From Hymenobacter nivis (GTDB lineage Bacteria > Bacteroidota > Bacteroidia > Cytophagales > Hymenobacteraceae): a stretch of DNA of 64,000 nt. The stretch spans positions 496,753-560,752 of the forward strand of contig NZ_RCYZ01000002.1 of NCBI RefSeq assembly GCF_006439025.1, read 5' to 3'. The stretch's first letter is position 1. Each line of letters begins with the position of its first letter. Under the pieces are notes generated by a model that was not told the DNA's origin, searched no databases, and saw only the letters and a list, made by a program, of their open reading frames with translations. Made by a program: the position numbers and the translations under genes. Shown here in pieces: positions 27,273 to 35,309 of the stretch.

Positions 27273-28808
27273 TCAGGCGGCCAGGGCGGCGGCCTTGGCG
27301 GCTTTGGCCTGGGCCCCGGGCGGCTGCTTGGGCCAGGTGAAGGTAAAAGTGGCCCCCTGGCCGGGTACCGACTCGACGCCGATGGTGCCGCCCTGGCGCT
27401 CCACAATTTTCTTCACAATGGCCAGGCCCACGCCGGTGCTTTCCAGCGTGTCGCGCTCAACCAGGGTTTGGAAAATGACGAAAATCCGCTCGTGGTACTC
27501 CGCCGCGATGCCCGGTCCGTCGTCCGTCACCGAGAAGCGGTAGTAGTCGCCCGCGTCGTCGCAGCCGATGGTGATGTTGGCCCGCTCGGGGTGCTCGTGG
27601 TACTTCACGGCGTTGCTGATGAGGTTGGTGAACACTTGCTCGAGCTGCACCCGCGTGGTGACGAGGGTGGGCAGGAAGAACGGCAGCTCGAAGTGCAGGC
27701 CCTCGGGCAGGTTGAGGTTGCCCGCAATTTCGCGCAGCAGCTGGCGCACAAACACCGTTTCGTGCACCTCGGCCGCGCGGCCCACCCGGGCCAGGTCGAG
27801 GATGCCAGTGATGAGGTTTTCCATGCGGTGCACGCGCTGGCGCATCAGCCCCAGAAACTCGCGGATGTGGGCCGGCAGCTGGTCGGGGCCCATGTCCTCC
27901 TCAATCCAGCGCGAGGCGCTTTCGATGCCGCGCAGGGGCGCTTTCAGGTCGTGCGACACCACGTAGGCGAACTGGTCCAGCTCGCGGTTGCGGGTTTCGA
28001 GCTGGCCGATGTTGGTGCTGATGGTGCGCCCCAGGCCGTTGAGGGCCCCGGTAAGCACGCTCAGCTCGTCCTGGTTATCGTCCACGAGCTGGGCGTTGTA
28101 GTCGCCGGCGGCCAGGCGGCGGGCCAGGCCCACCAGCTCGGTGAGGCGGCGCGCCAGGGCCCGCACCAGGTACACGGCCCAGGCCAGGCCGAGCACCAGC
28201 GCCGCCACGGCCGCGCTCACCGAAATCCACTGGGCCCGGCCGATGCTGGCGTCGCGGCGGGCGTCGAGCCGCTTGCGGGTAGCATTCTCCACCACGTCGA
28301 ACTGGCCGAGGTGGAAGCGCACGTTGTCCATAATTTGCTTGCCCGTGAGGCCCTCCACCAGCCGGCGGTGGGGCATGCCTTCGAGGGCCTCCATGCTGGG
28401 GTTGGTGGCGTGCAGGCGGCGCTTCTCCGCAATGATGAGGTGCGTATAGGCGCTCCACTGCTGGAACAGGCGCTGCGAGCGGTTGAGGTGGTCGACCTGG
28501 GTCGGGTTGTGGGCCACCAGCGTGCGCAGGTCGCTGAAAAGGCCCACCAGCCGCCGCTCGCCCCCGTAGTAAGGCTCCAGCGAGTGCTCATCGCCCGAGA
28601 GCAGGTAGCCGCGGAAGCCAGTTTCCATGTCCACAATGTTGCGCAGCAGGCCGTTGGCCTCTTCCGTTACTTGCTGCGACGCGGCCACGGCCCGGGCGTT
28701 GCTCACCACCTGCACGGCCAGCCGGTAGTTCACAAAGAGCACCGCCGCAAACAGCCCCAGCAGCAGCAGAATGCCGGCAAATAGTTTAGTACTTAGCTTG
28801 ATTTTCAT
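27273..28808 (-). CDS. CHASE3-type sensor histidine kinase
   Basis: A 511-residue membrane kinase. TM1 is at ~9-30; a periplasmic four-helix CHASE3-like sensor with ETGFRGYLLSGDEHSL spans ~35-190; TM2 is at ~196-215. A HAMP domain is at ~215-270. The HisKA dimerisation domain carries the phosphoacceptor H286 (VVSHDLKAPLRGI). The ATPase domain has the N box (TNLISNAVKYHEHP, N395/N399), G1 (DDGPGI) and G2 (GVGLAIVKKIVE). A low-complexity Ala/Lys tail ends the protein. It should phosphorylate the adjacent single-domain regulator. The signal is unknown; CHASE3 proteins respond to varied extracellular cues. Confidence 0.94.
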   Translation of the reverse strand: MKIKLSTKLFAGILLLLGLFAAVLFVNYRLAVQVVSNARAVAASQQVTEEANGLLRNIVDMETGFRGYLLSGDEHSLEPYYGGERRLVGLFSDLRTLVAHNPTQVDHLNRSQRLFQQWSAYTHLIIAEKRRLHATNPSMEALEGMPHRRLVEGLTGKQIMDNVRFHLGQFDVVENATRKRLDARRDASIGRAQWISVSAAVAALVLGLAWAVYLVRALARRLTELVGLARRLAAGDYNAQLVDDNQDELSVLTGALNGLGRTISTNIGQLETRNRELDQFAYVVSHDLKAPLRGIESASRWIEEDMGPDQLPAHIREFLGLMRQRVHRMENLITGILDLARVGRAAEVHETVFVRQLLREIAGNLNLPEGLHFELPFFLPTLVTTRVQLEQVFTNLISNAVKYHEHPERANITIGCDDAGDYYRFSVTDDGPGIAAEYHERIFVIFQTLVERDTLESTGVGLAIVKKIVERQGGTIGVESVPGQGATFTFTWPKQPPGAQAKAAKAAALAA

Positions 28809-28853
28809 GGACTTGCGGGGCCGCGGGCCCGGCGCTGAATAGGGGCCCCGGGC

Positions 28854-29222
28854 TTAGGCTTCGGTACGTAGCGTGCGCTCAATGGTTCGCAGCAGGTCCG
28901 CAATGCTTTCGGCCTGGGCCAGCACGGCGGGCAGGCCCGCGGCCGCCGCGTCGGGGCGGCCGGCCAGGCGGTGGTCCATGAGCAGGGCCGCGTCGCGGTG
29001 CAGGCGGCGGTGGGCAGCGTCGAGGTCGGCCATGGCGGGCACCTGGGCGTAGGCCCCGACCCGGCGCTCGGCAATCCAGTGGCCCAGGGCGCACTGGTCG
29101 GGGTCGCGCAGGGGGCCCTCGGTGTAGTCGTTGCCGTACAAAAACGAGCGCAGCTTCGTCTTGAATAGGAAGTGTTTGGTTACGGCCGACTCGAAGTCCT
29201 GCTTGATTGCGTTGGGGGTCAT
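28854..29222 (-). CDS. Stand-alone CZB (chemoreceptor zinc-binding) domain protein
   Basis: A 122-residue soluble four-helix bundle. The CZB zinc ligands are recognisable: H17 in [11 protein letters not shown]44 in CALGHWI, and H71 and H75 in [13 protein letters not shown]. In known systems CZB domains use a 3-His/1-Cys zinc site that senses hypochlorous acid or zinc, usually at the end of a chemoreceptor or diguanylate cyclase. Here the domain stands alone, 45 bases upstream of the histidine kinase on the same strand. It may be a diffusible sensory input to that pathway (inference). It diverges from gcvT. Confidence 0.85.
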   Translation of the reverse strand: MTPNAIKQDFESAVTKHFLFKTKLRSFLYGNDYTEGPLRDPDQCALGHWIAERRVGAYAQVPAMADLDAAHRRLHRDAALLMDHRLAGRPDAAAAGLPAVLAQAESIADLLRTIERTLRTEA

Positions 29223-29323
29223 GGGGGCGTCGTCGGCGGAAGCTCGTCTACGGCTGTGGGCCGAAAGTGGCTACTTTCGTGGGCCGAAGCCGCGGCCGCG
29301 GCCGACCTTACCCCCCGTTCTCC

Positions 29324-30433
29324 ATGACCGTTTCCTCGCTCAAAACCGTTGCCCTCGACGCCACCCACCAGCAGCTGGGGGCCAAAATGGTGCCCTTCGC
29401 AGGCTACAACATGCCCGTGCGCTACTCCTCCGACCTCGACGAGCACCACACCGTGCGCCGGGCCGTGGGCATGTTCGACGTGTCGCACATGGGCGAGTTC
29501 CGGGTGCGGGGGCCCCAGGCGCTGGGCCTCATCCAGCGCGTGACCACCAACGACGCCGCCAAGCTCCAGCCCGGCAAGGCCCAGTACTCGGCCCTGCCCA
29601 ACCGCACTGGTGGCCTCGTCGACGACCTGTTGGTGTACATGCTGGCCGAAAATGATTACCTGCTGGTCGTCAACGCCTCCAACATCGAAAAGGACTGGAA
29701 CTGGATTCAGGAATTCAACACCGAGGGCGCGGAGATGGAAGACATTTCCGACCGCACCAGCCTGTTTGCCGTGCAGGGCCCCAAGGCCGTGGCCGCGCTG
29801 CAAGGCCTCACCAACGTGGACCTGGCCGCCATTCCGTACTACTCGTTCACGCAGGGCCCCTTCGCCGGGGCCCCCGACGTTATCATCTCGGCCACGGGCT
29901 ACACCGGCGCGGGCGGCTTCGAGTTGTACGTGCCCAACGAGTACGCCCAGCGCGTGTGGGACGCCATCATGCTAGCTGGCAAGCCCCACGGCCTCAAGCC
30001 CATCGGCTTGGGCGCGCGCGACACGCTGCGCCTCGAAATGGGCTACAGCCTTTACGGCAACGACATTGACGACACTACTTCGCCCCTCGAAGCCGGCCTG
30101 GGCTGGATCACCAAGTTCACCAAGGAGTTCACCAACAGCGAAGCCCTGAAGGCGCAAAAAGCCGCCGGGATGGCCAAAAAGCTGGTCGGCTTCGTGATGG
30201 ACGGCCCCGGCATTCCGCGCGGCCACTACGAGCTGGTGGACGCCGACGGCCAGAAAATTGGCGACGTCACCAGCGGCACGCAGTCGCCGAGCTTGGGCAA
30301 GGGCGTGGGCCTGGGCTACGTGCGCGCCGAGCTGGCCGCCCCCGGCACCCAAATCTTCGTCCAAATCCGGGGCAAAAACCTGCCCGCCACCGTGCACAAG
30401 CTGCCGCTGGTGCCGGGCACCGAGGAAGTATAA
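29324..30433 (+). CDS. gcvT: Aminomethyltransferase (glycine cleavage T protein)
   Basis: The T protein of the glycine cleavage system transfers the methylene group from lipoate-bound H protein to tetrahydrofolate, releasing ammonia. The 369 residues start [19 protein letters not shown] and contain [28 protein letters not shown] and [11 protein letters not shown], all typical, and the catalytic Asp in FDVSHMGE. The start at 29324 was chosen because upstream residues do not fit the family. A TACTTTCG box (29272-29279), close to TAnnTTTG, is the best promoter candidate. gcvH and gcvP are not in the window. The next gene, comB, follows repeat R5. Confidence 0.96.
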   Translation: MTVSSLKTVALDATHQQLGAKMVPFAGYNMPVRYSSDLDEHHTVRRAVGMFDVSHMGEFRVRGPQALGLIQRVTTNDAAKLQPGKAQYSALPNRTGGLVDDLLVYMLAENDYLLVVNASNIEKDWNWIQEFNTEGAEMEDISDRTSLFAVQGPKAVAALQGLTNVDLAAIPYYSFTQGPFAGAPDVIISATGYTGAGGFELYVPNEYAQRVWDAIMLAGKPHGLKPIGLGARDTLRLEMGYSLYGNDIDDTTSPLEAGLGWITKFTKEFTNSEALKAQKAAGMAKKLVGFVMDGPGIPRGHYELVDADGQKIGDVTSGTQSPSLGKGVGLGYVRAELAAPGTQIFVQIRGKNLPATVHKLPLVPGTEEV

Positions 30434-30449
30434 GTTTTGACGAAAGAAC

Positions 30450-30558
30450 TGTCATCCTGAGCGCCGCGAAGGACCTGGGAACGACCGAATGGCTTGCAGT
30501 AAATGAATGCTGCTAATTGTTCGGCTGTCCCCAGGTCCTTCGCGGCGCTCAGGATGAC
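30450..30558. repeat. Inverted repeat R5 (GTCATCCTGAGCG type)
   Basis: Arms 30450-30478 and 30529-30558 are near-perfect reverse complements of a GTCATCCTGAGCGCCGCGAA unit followed by GGACCTGGG. The outer end (GTCAT-CTGAGCG) matches R6, but the inner core is GAAGGACCT instead of GAAGCATCT. It separates gcvT from comB. Confidence 0.9.
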
Positions 30559-30596
30559 ACGCGTATTGCCAGTTTCAAATTCAATAAGCTCCCAGA

Positions 30597-31316
30597 ATGC
30601 CTGCTCTAGACGTTTGTTTTTCCCCCGATTTGCTGCCGCTATACGATTTACGGGGCCGGGTGGCGGTTATCGTGGACGTGCTGCGGGCCAGTACCACCAT
30701 CGTCACGGCCTTGGTGGCGGGCGTCACGCACGTGTTTCCGGTGGGTACCCTCGACGAGTGCGCGGCGCTGGGGGCCCAAGGCTGCCTGACGGCGGCCGAG
30801 CGCGACGGCGTGCCGGCCGAGGGCTTCGACCTAGGCAACTCGCCCTTCGGCTTCCTCGACCCCGCCCGGCCGGTGCGGGGCCGCGCCCTGGCCATCAGCA
30901 CCACCAACGGCACCCAGGCCCTGCGCCGCTCGCTGGCGGCCGAGGCCGTCGTTATCGGCGGCTTCGTGAACCTGACGGCCGTGGCCAATTTTGCCGAGCA
31001 GCAGCAGCGCGACGTGCTGGTGGTGTGCGCTGGCTGGAAGGGCCAATTCTGCCTCGAAGACACCTTGTTTGGTGGGGCCCTGGCCGCCCGCCTGGGGCCC
31101 CTGGGCTTCGACGTGCACCACTCCGACAGCACCCTGGCCGCGCTGAACATGTGGCAGCAAGCCCGCGTGGATCTGCCCGGCTACCTGCTGCAATCGGCCG
31201 CCGTGCGCCGCCTCAACGCCTTGGAAGCCAACGACGACTTCCTGTTCTGCACTAAAATAGACACCTACGCCAACGCCCTGCCTTTGCTGACGAACGACCG
31301 GCTGACGCTGGCGTAG
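30597..31316 (+). CDS. comB: 2-phosphosulfolactate phosphatase family protein (ComB)
   Basis: ComB hydrolyses 2-phospho-3-sulfolactate to 3-sulfolactate with Mg2+. In archaea this is a step of coenzyme M synthesis. The 239 residues show the family patterns VAVIVDVLRASTTIVTAL, GFDLGNSPFGF, ISTTNGTQAL and CAGWKGQFCLEDTLFGG. The organism should not make coenzyme M, so the bacterial role is uncertain. Sulfolactate or cysteate metabolism linked to the sulfonolipids of gliding Bacteroidota is plausible but unproven. No comA, comC or sulfonate genes are adjacent. Confidence 0.9.
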   Translation: MPALDVCFSPDLLPLYDLRGRVAVIVDVLRASTTIVTALVAGVTHVFPVGTLDECAALGAQGCLTAAERDGVPAEGFDLGNSPFGFLDPARPVRGRALAISTTNGTQALRRSLAAEAVVIGGFVNLTAVANFAEQQQRDVLVVCAGWKGQFCLEDTLFGGALAARLGPLGFDVHHSDSTLAALNMWQQARVDLPGYLLQSAAVRRLNALEANDDFLFCTKIDTYANALPLLTNDRLTLA

Positions 31317-31331
31317 GGCCCCGGGGACCAG

Positions 31332-31658
31332 CTACTTCAGTTTCTCGTTGTTGTGGTGCCGCTGGGCGTCGCGCTGGGTTTTCTTGGCCAGGTTGCGCGT
31401 CATGGCCTCGGTGAGGTTGACGCCGGTTTGGTTGGCCAGGCAGATGACGACGAACAGCACGTCGGCCAGCTCGTCGCCCAGTTCGTGGCCTTTGTCCGAC
31501 TCCTTGAACGACTGCTCGCCGTACTGCCGGGCAATGAGCCGGGCCACCTCGCCCACCTCCTCGGTGAGAATGGCCATGTTGGTGAGCTCGTTGAAGTAGC
31601 GGACGCCGGTGGTCGTAATCCACTGGTCGACGGTTTGTTGGGCTTGCTCGATGGTCAT
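31332..31658 (-). CDS. MazG-like nucleotide pyrophosphohydrolase
   Basis: A 108-residue all-alpha NTP-PPase. The signature EEVGEVARLIARQYGEQ and DELADVLFVVICLANQTGVNL carry the EExxE and ExxD metal-binding residues of the MazG/dUTPase superfamily, which hydrolyse noncanonical or excess NTPs to NMP and PPi. The ATG at 31656-31658 (MTIEQAQQTVDQW) was chosen over a longer frame whose extra residues are unlike the family. It converges with comB (15-base gap) and is preceded by an inverted-repeat spacer and dtd on the same strand, so it may be cotranscribed with dtd as a pair of house-cleaning enzymes. Confidence 0.88.
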   Translation of the reverse strand: MTIEQAQQTVDQWITTTGVRYFNELTNMAILTEEVGEVARLIARQYGEQSFKESDKGHELGDELADVLFVVICLANQTGVNLTEAMTRNLAKKTQRDAQRHHNNEKLK

Positions 31659-31698
31659 GGTGTGGCGTTGATTTTGATGATAAAAATAGTGGGCTGAT

Positions 31699-31779
31699 TG
31701 TACCGCCAAGCTGCGCTTGGCCTCACGCCAGGGCCTCTAAGAGCAGCATACGCAAGGCCAAGCACAGATTGGCGGTACA
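31699..31779. repeat. Interrupted inverted repeat between dtd and the MazG-like gene
   Basis: TGTACCGCCAA (31699-31709) pairs with TTGGCGGTACA (31769-31779). After a six-base internal loop, CTTGGCCT (31716-31723) pairs with AGGCCAAG (31755-31762). The hairpin spans almost the whole spacer and ends 3 bases before the dtd stop. It does not share the core of the R1-R6 family. Confidence 0.8.
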
Positions 31780-31781
31780 CG

Positions 31782-32231
31782 CTACCCGGCGGGCGAGTCG
31801 AGCACGATGGTGACGGGTCCATCGTTCACCAGGCTCACCTGCATGTCGGCCCCAAAGATGCCGGTGGGCACGGGGCGGCCCAGCAGTTCGGCCACCAGGG
31901 CCACAAACTGCTGGTAGAGCGGCTCGGCCACGGCCGGCGGGGCAGCGCCCACGTAGCTGGGGCGGTTGCCCTTGCGGGCGTCGGCGAGTAGCGTGAACTG
32001 GCTCACCACCAGCACTTCGCCGCCGGTGTCGAGCACGCTGCGGTTCATCTGGCCGGCATCGTCGGCGAAAATGCGGAGCTGCACCAGCTTGCGGGCCATC
32101 CAGGCCAGCTGGGCGGGGCCATCGGCGGGCGCGACGCCGGCCAGCACTAGCAGGCCCGGCCCGATGTGGCCCGTAACGGCCTCCGCCACGGTAACCTGCG
32201 CGCTGCGAACGCGCTGAATAACAAGGCGCAT
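31782..32231 (-). CDS. dtd: D-aminoacyl-tRNA deacylase
   Basis: Dtd removes D-amino acids (and glycine) mischarged onto tRNA, protecting translation. The 149 residues start [15 protein letters not shown] and include the catalytic SQFTLLAD segment near residue 80, KGNRPSY, and the Gly-cisPro motif in [11 protein letters not shown] near the C-terminus. All key parts are visible. The ATG at 32229-32231 fits the family; the upstream frame is low-complexity. It is transcribed divergently from the glycosyltransferase gene. Confidence 0.95.
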   Translation of the reverse strand: MRLVIQRVRSAQVTVAEAVTGHIGPGLLVLAGVAPADGPAQLAWMARKLVQLRIFADDAGQMNRSVLDTGGEVLVVSQFTLLADARKGNRPSYVGAAPPAVAEPLYQQFVALVAELLGRPVPTGIFGADMQVSLVNDGPVTIVLDSPAG

Positions 32232-32328
32232 AAGAAAAAGTAAGTGGAACAGTAGCTCGCCGGGGCCCCAGCGGGCGCCCGTGCCGACCTTTGCGCCGGC
32301 CCGGCTCCGGGGCCCTAATTGCCTCCGA

Positions 32329-33894
32329 ATGCCCGCAAATAACGCCGCCCCGCCGCTTCCCGCTCTGCCCAGTGCCCGCTGGGGGCTGGGCCTGGCGCTG
32401 CTGGCGGTGCTGGGCCTGCGCCTGTGGCACCTGTTTGCCAACGGCTTGCCCGACTACGACTCGGTGCGCAACTGGCAGCTGGTGCAGGAGCTGGCGCACG
32501 GCGATGGTCATTCCATGTTCTTCACGGCCGGACCGGGCTTCAACCTGCTCTTTGCTCTGCTGGCCTGCATTACGGCCGATGTGCGGGCGTTTCAGGTGGC
32601 CAACGTGCTACTGGGCGCAGCGGGGCTGGGGCTATTTGCGCAGTTTGTGGGGCAGGCGGTGGTGGCCAGCGGCCGGCCCTGGCGCCCCGCTGAGGCGGCG
32701 GCGCTGGTACTGCTGGGCGGCACCGGGCTGCTGCTCACGTTTTCGGGGCGCGACTTCACGGCGGGCGCGGGCGGGCTGGTGCTGGCCGCGGGCCTGTTGC
32801 GCAGCCACTTCCGGCGGGTGCAGGCGGGGCCCCTGGCCGGGCGGCAAGCGGCGCTGCGCAGTGCCGCGTGGTGGCTGGCGGCGGGCCTGTGCTACAGCTA
32901 TAAGTTCCTGCTGGTGCTGCCCATATTGGGGGGCCTGGAGGTGTGGCGGGCCGACTGGCCGGCCTGGCGCGGGGCTGTGAAGTGGCAGGTGCTGGCCCGC
33001 CTGGCCCTGCCCTACATCGTGCTGATGGCCGCCGGGGCCCTGCTGGCCGGCCTGCCCTGGTACCGCTGGCCGGCCACCTACGTGCGCTTGGTGCTGCCCG
33101 ACGCGCCCAACCCCGCCGGCCGGCAGCTGGTGCTTAGCCCCGACTTTTTCTTCTACTTCCGCTACCTGGCGGCGTTTGAGTCGCCGGTGCTACTGCCGGG
33201 GCTGGTGGCGGGCGCGTGGCTGGGGTGGCGGCAGTGGCGGGCGCGGCCGCCGGGGCCCGCGGGCCGGCCGCTGCCGCTGCTGCTGTACCTGGGCATTTGG
33301 GCGGGGTGCTGGCTGGCGGGCATGGCCCTGCTCCAAAAAGCGCCCCGCGGCCTCACCTACGCCTACCTGCCGCTGGCGGCGCTGGTCGTGCTCAGCCTGA
33401 GCCACTTGCCCCGCCGCTGGTGGGGCCCCGGGGCCGCCGTGCTGCTGGCCGCCCTAGCCCTGAATGGTTACCGGCTCTGGCAGCACATTTACCGCTACCC
33501 GCCCAGCCGCTACCCCGAAGTAGCCGCCTGGCTGCGCGCCCACGGGGCCCGGCGCGTGGCCAGCACCGTGGGCCTGGGCCTGGCTCCATACTGGGCCGAT
33601 GACCAGGATTTTACCAGCATCACCGACGAGCGCCAGTTGGGGGCCCTGCGCCGCCAGGGCTACGACTACGTGGTGCTCGACGCCTACTGGCAAGTGGCCG
33701 GCGTGGTGCAGTTCGACTCGCTGCGCCGCCAGCGCCCGCTGGCCGCTTGGCCCGAGGCTCGCCTCACCGAGCCGCTGCTGTTCCTGGAGCATTCCGAATT
33801 CACCGGCCTCAACTACGCCCAAACCCTGGAGTGGCAGCGCGAGTCCGCGCACGATTCGGTGCAGCTGCGCGTGTACCGCCTGGGGCCCCGGTAG
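32329..33894 (+). CDS. Polytopic membrane glycosyltransferase-like protein (GT-C/ArnT-like)
   Basis: A 521-residue protein with about ten hydrophobic helices in its first ~390 residues and a soluble C-terminal domain of ~130 residues. The first extracytoplasmic loop holds [11 protein letters not shown], where GT-C enzymes place their catalytic acidic residue. The C-terminal part includes [12 protein letters not shown] and [10 protein letters not shown]. This pattern fits lipid-phosphate-sugar-dependent transferases such as the ArnT/PMT group, but the substrate is unknown and sequence-level family assignment is weak. The ATG at 32329 was chosen; GACCTTTG at 32285-32292 is a near match to a -7 box. 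Confidence 0.7.
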   Translation: MPANNAAPPLPALPSARWGLGLALLAVLGLRLWHLFANGLPDYDSVRNWQLVQELAHGDGHSMFFTAGPGFNLLFALLACITADVRAFQVANVLLGAAGLGLFAQFVGQAVVASGRPWRPAEAAALVLLGGTGLLLTFSGRDFTAGAGGLVLAAGLLRSHFRRVQAGPLAGRQAALRSAAWWLAAGLCYSYKFLLVLPILGGLEVWRADWPAWRGAVKWQVLARLALPYIVLMAAGALLAGLPWYRWPATYVRLVLPDAPNPAGRQLVLSPDFFFYFRYLAAFESPVLLPGLVAGAWLGWRQWRARPPGPAGRPLPLLLYLGIWAGCWLAGMALLQKAPRGLTYAYLPLAALVVLSLSHLPRRWWGPGAAVLLAALALNGYRLWQHIYRYPPSRYPEVAAWLRAHGARRVASTVGLGLAPYWADDQDFTSITDERQLGALRRQGYDYVVLDAYWQVAGVVQFDSLRRQRPLAAWPEARLTEPLLFLEHSEFTGLNYAQTLEWQRESAHDSVQLRVYRLGPR

Positions 33895-33936
33895 CGGGGT
33901 TTACTTATTGTGTATTGCTTAGAATAAGCGCAAAAA

Positions 33937-34046
33937 AAGGCCGTCATGCTGAGCGCAGCCGAAGCATCTCTACCGCGCAAGTAATCTAGCCAATTAGGTT
34001 AGGTACGCGGTAGAGATGCTTCGGCTGCGCTCAGCATGACGGCCTT
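33937..34046. repeat. REP-like inverted repeat R6, perfect 41-base arms
   Basis: Arms 33937-33977 and 34006-34046 are exact reverse complements around a 28-base AT-rich loop. They contain GTCATGCTGAGCGCAGCCG followed by GAAGCATCTC. This is the cleanest copy of the family and lies between convergent genes (glycosyltransferase and mltG). Identical arms suggest recent insertion or selection on the hairpin. Confidence 0.95.
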
Positions 34047-34079
34047 GGAATGGTTATTTAATCAACAACTAACCCCGCC

Positions 34080-35117
34080 TCACCGCTTCACGCCCAGGCT
34101 GTCGAGGTGGTGCTGGTAGCGGCGGGCGTTGCGTTTGTGCTGGGCGTAGGTGACGGCGAAGTCGGAGAGGCCGCTGCCGTCGGGGCGGGCGCAGAAGAAT
34201 AGATTGTCGTTGTGGGCGGGGCGCAGCACGGCGTCGAGCGAGCTGGCGCGGGGCGTGGTGATGGGGCCCGGCGGCAGGCCCTTGTGGCGGTAGGTGTTGT
34301 AGGGCGAATCGACTTTTTTGTCCACGTTCAGCACGCGCTTGCGGGTGCCGAGGCCGTGCAGGGGCCACAGCAGGGTAGGGTCGGCCTGCAGGGGCAGGCC
34401 CAGGCGGAGGCGGTTGAGGTACACGGCGGCAATCAGGGGCTTGTCGGTGGGCTGGGCCGTTTCGCGCTGCACAATGCTGGCCAGCACGCCCACCTGCACC
34501 GGCGTGAGGCCCAGCGAATCGGCCCGGGCCCGGCGCACCGGCGACCAAAACCGGCGGTGCCGCGCCGCCACGGTATCGAGGAAAGCGGCGGCGCTGGTGT
34601 TCCACAGCAGGCGGTAGGGCCCCGGGATGAACAGCGTGCGCACCGTGCAGGTGTCGAGGCCGTAGCGGGCGCGCAGGCCGGCGTTGTTGTTCAGCAACAG
34701 GCTGATTTTGAACGAATCGGCCTCGATTTGGCGGCTCACCTGCCGGGGCAGGTTTTCGAGGTAATGGAAGGGCTTGAGCTCAAACTGCACCGTGTCCTGC
34801 GGGCCGCTTTCGAGCAGCCGCACCAAGGCCAGGTTGCCCAGCCCGGGGCCCAGGCGGTAGCGGCCGGGCCGCACGTGCGCCGGGTAGCCCCGCCAGCGCG
34901 CCACCCAGTCAAACGCCCCCGGCGCTTGCAGCAGCCCCTGCCGCCGCAGCGAGTCGCGCACGGCCCCGTAGCCGCTGCCGGTGCGGATGTACAGGTAGGC
35001 GTCGCCCTCCTCAAACGCCACTACGCTAGGCCGGTACAGCACCCGCCACGCCGCGTAGCCGCCCGCCGCCAGCAACCCCAGCGCCCCCAAACATCCAATT
35101 AACAGCCAACGGCGCAT
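34080..35117 (-). CDS. mltG: Endolytic murein transglycosylase MltG
   Basis: An inner-membrane lytic transglycosylase that cuts nascent peptidoglycan and ends glycan strand growth. Residues ~5-25 are the membrane anchor. A LysM-like region precedes the YceG domain with FIPGPYRLLWNTSA, the catalytic Glu in ASIVQRETAQ, and YLNRLRLGLPLQADPT and SPYNTYRHKGLPPGPI. The 345-residue length is normal. The ATG at 35115-35117 (MRRWLLIG) gives the anchor at the proper place. It follows the RNase D-like gene on the same strand, but a terminator lies between. Confidence 0.94.
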   Translation of the reverse strand: MRRWLLIGCLGALGLLAAGGYAAWRVLYRPSVVAFEEGDAYLYIRTGSGYGAVRDSLRRQGLLQAPGAFDWVARWRGYPAHVRPGRYRLGPGLGNLALVRLLESGPQDTVQFELKPFHYLENLPRQVSRQIEADSFKISLLLNNNAGLRARYGLDTCTVRTLFIPGPYRLLWNTSAAAFLDTVAARHRRFWSPVRRARADSLGLTPVQVGVLASIVQRETAQPTDKPLIAAVYLNRLRLGLPLQADPTLLWPLHGLGTRKRVLNVDKKVDSPYNTYRHKGLPPGPITTPRASSLDAVLRPAHNDNLFFCARPDGSGLSDFAVTYAQHKRNARRYQHHLDSLGVKR

Positions 35118-35237
35118 CGCACTCAGGTAAGAAATGAAAGCCGCCCCGGGGCCCCAACCGCCAAGGCAGGCCCAAAGGTTCGGGGGCCCCAGCGGGCAGC
35201 CCCGGCCCCGGCCGGCCGCGAAACAGGGCCCCGGCAA

Positions 35238-35277
35238 TAAAAAAAGTGGTCCGGCGACCCATAAGCCGCCGGACCAC
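35238..35277 (-). terminator. Intrinsic terminator of the RNase D-like gene
   Basis: GTGGTCCGGCG (35246-35256) pairs with CGCCGGACCAC (35267-35277). On the minus strand the stem is followed by TTTTTTTATT (ending at 35238). Confidence 0.9.
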
Positions 35278-35309
35278 GCCGTTCCAAATGACTGCCCGGC
35301 GCAGCCTTC

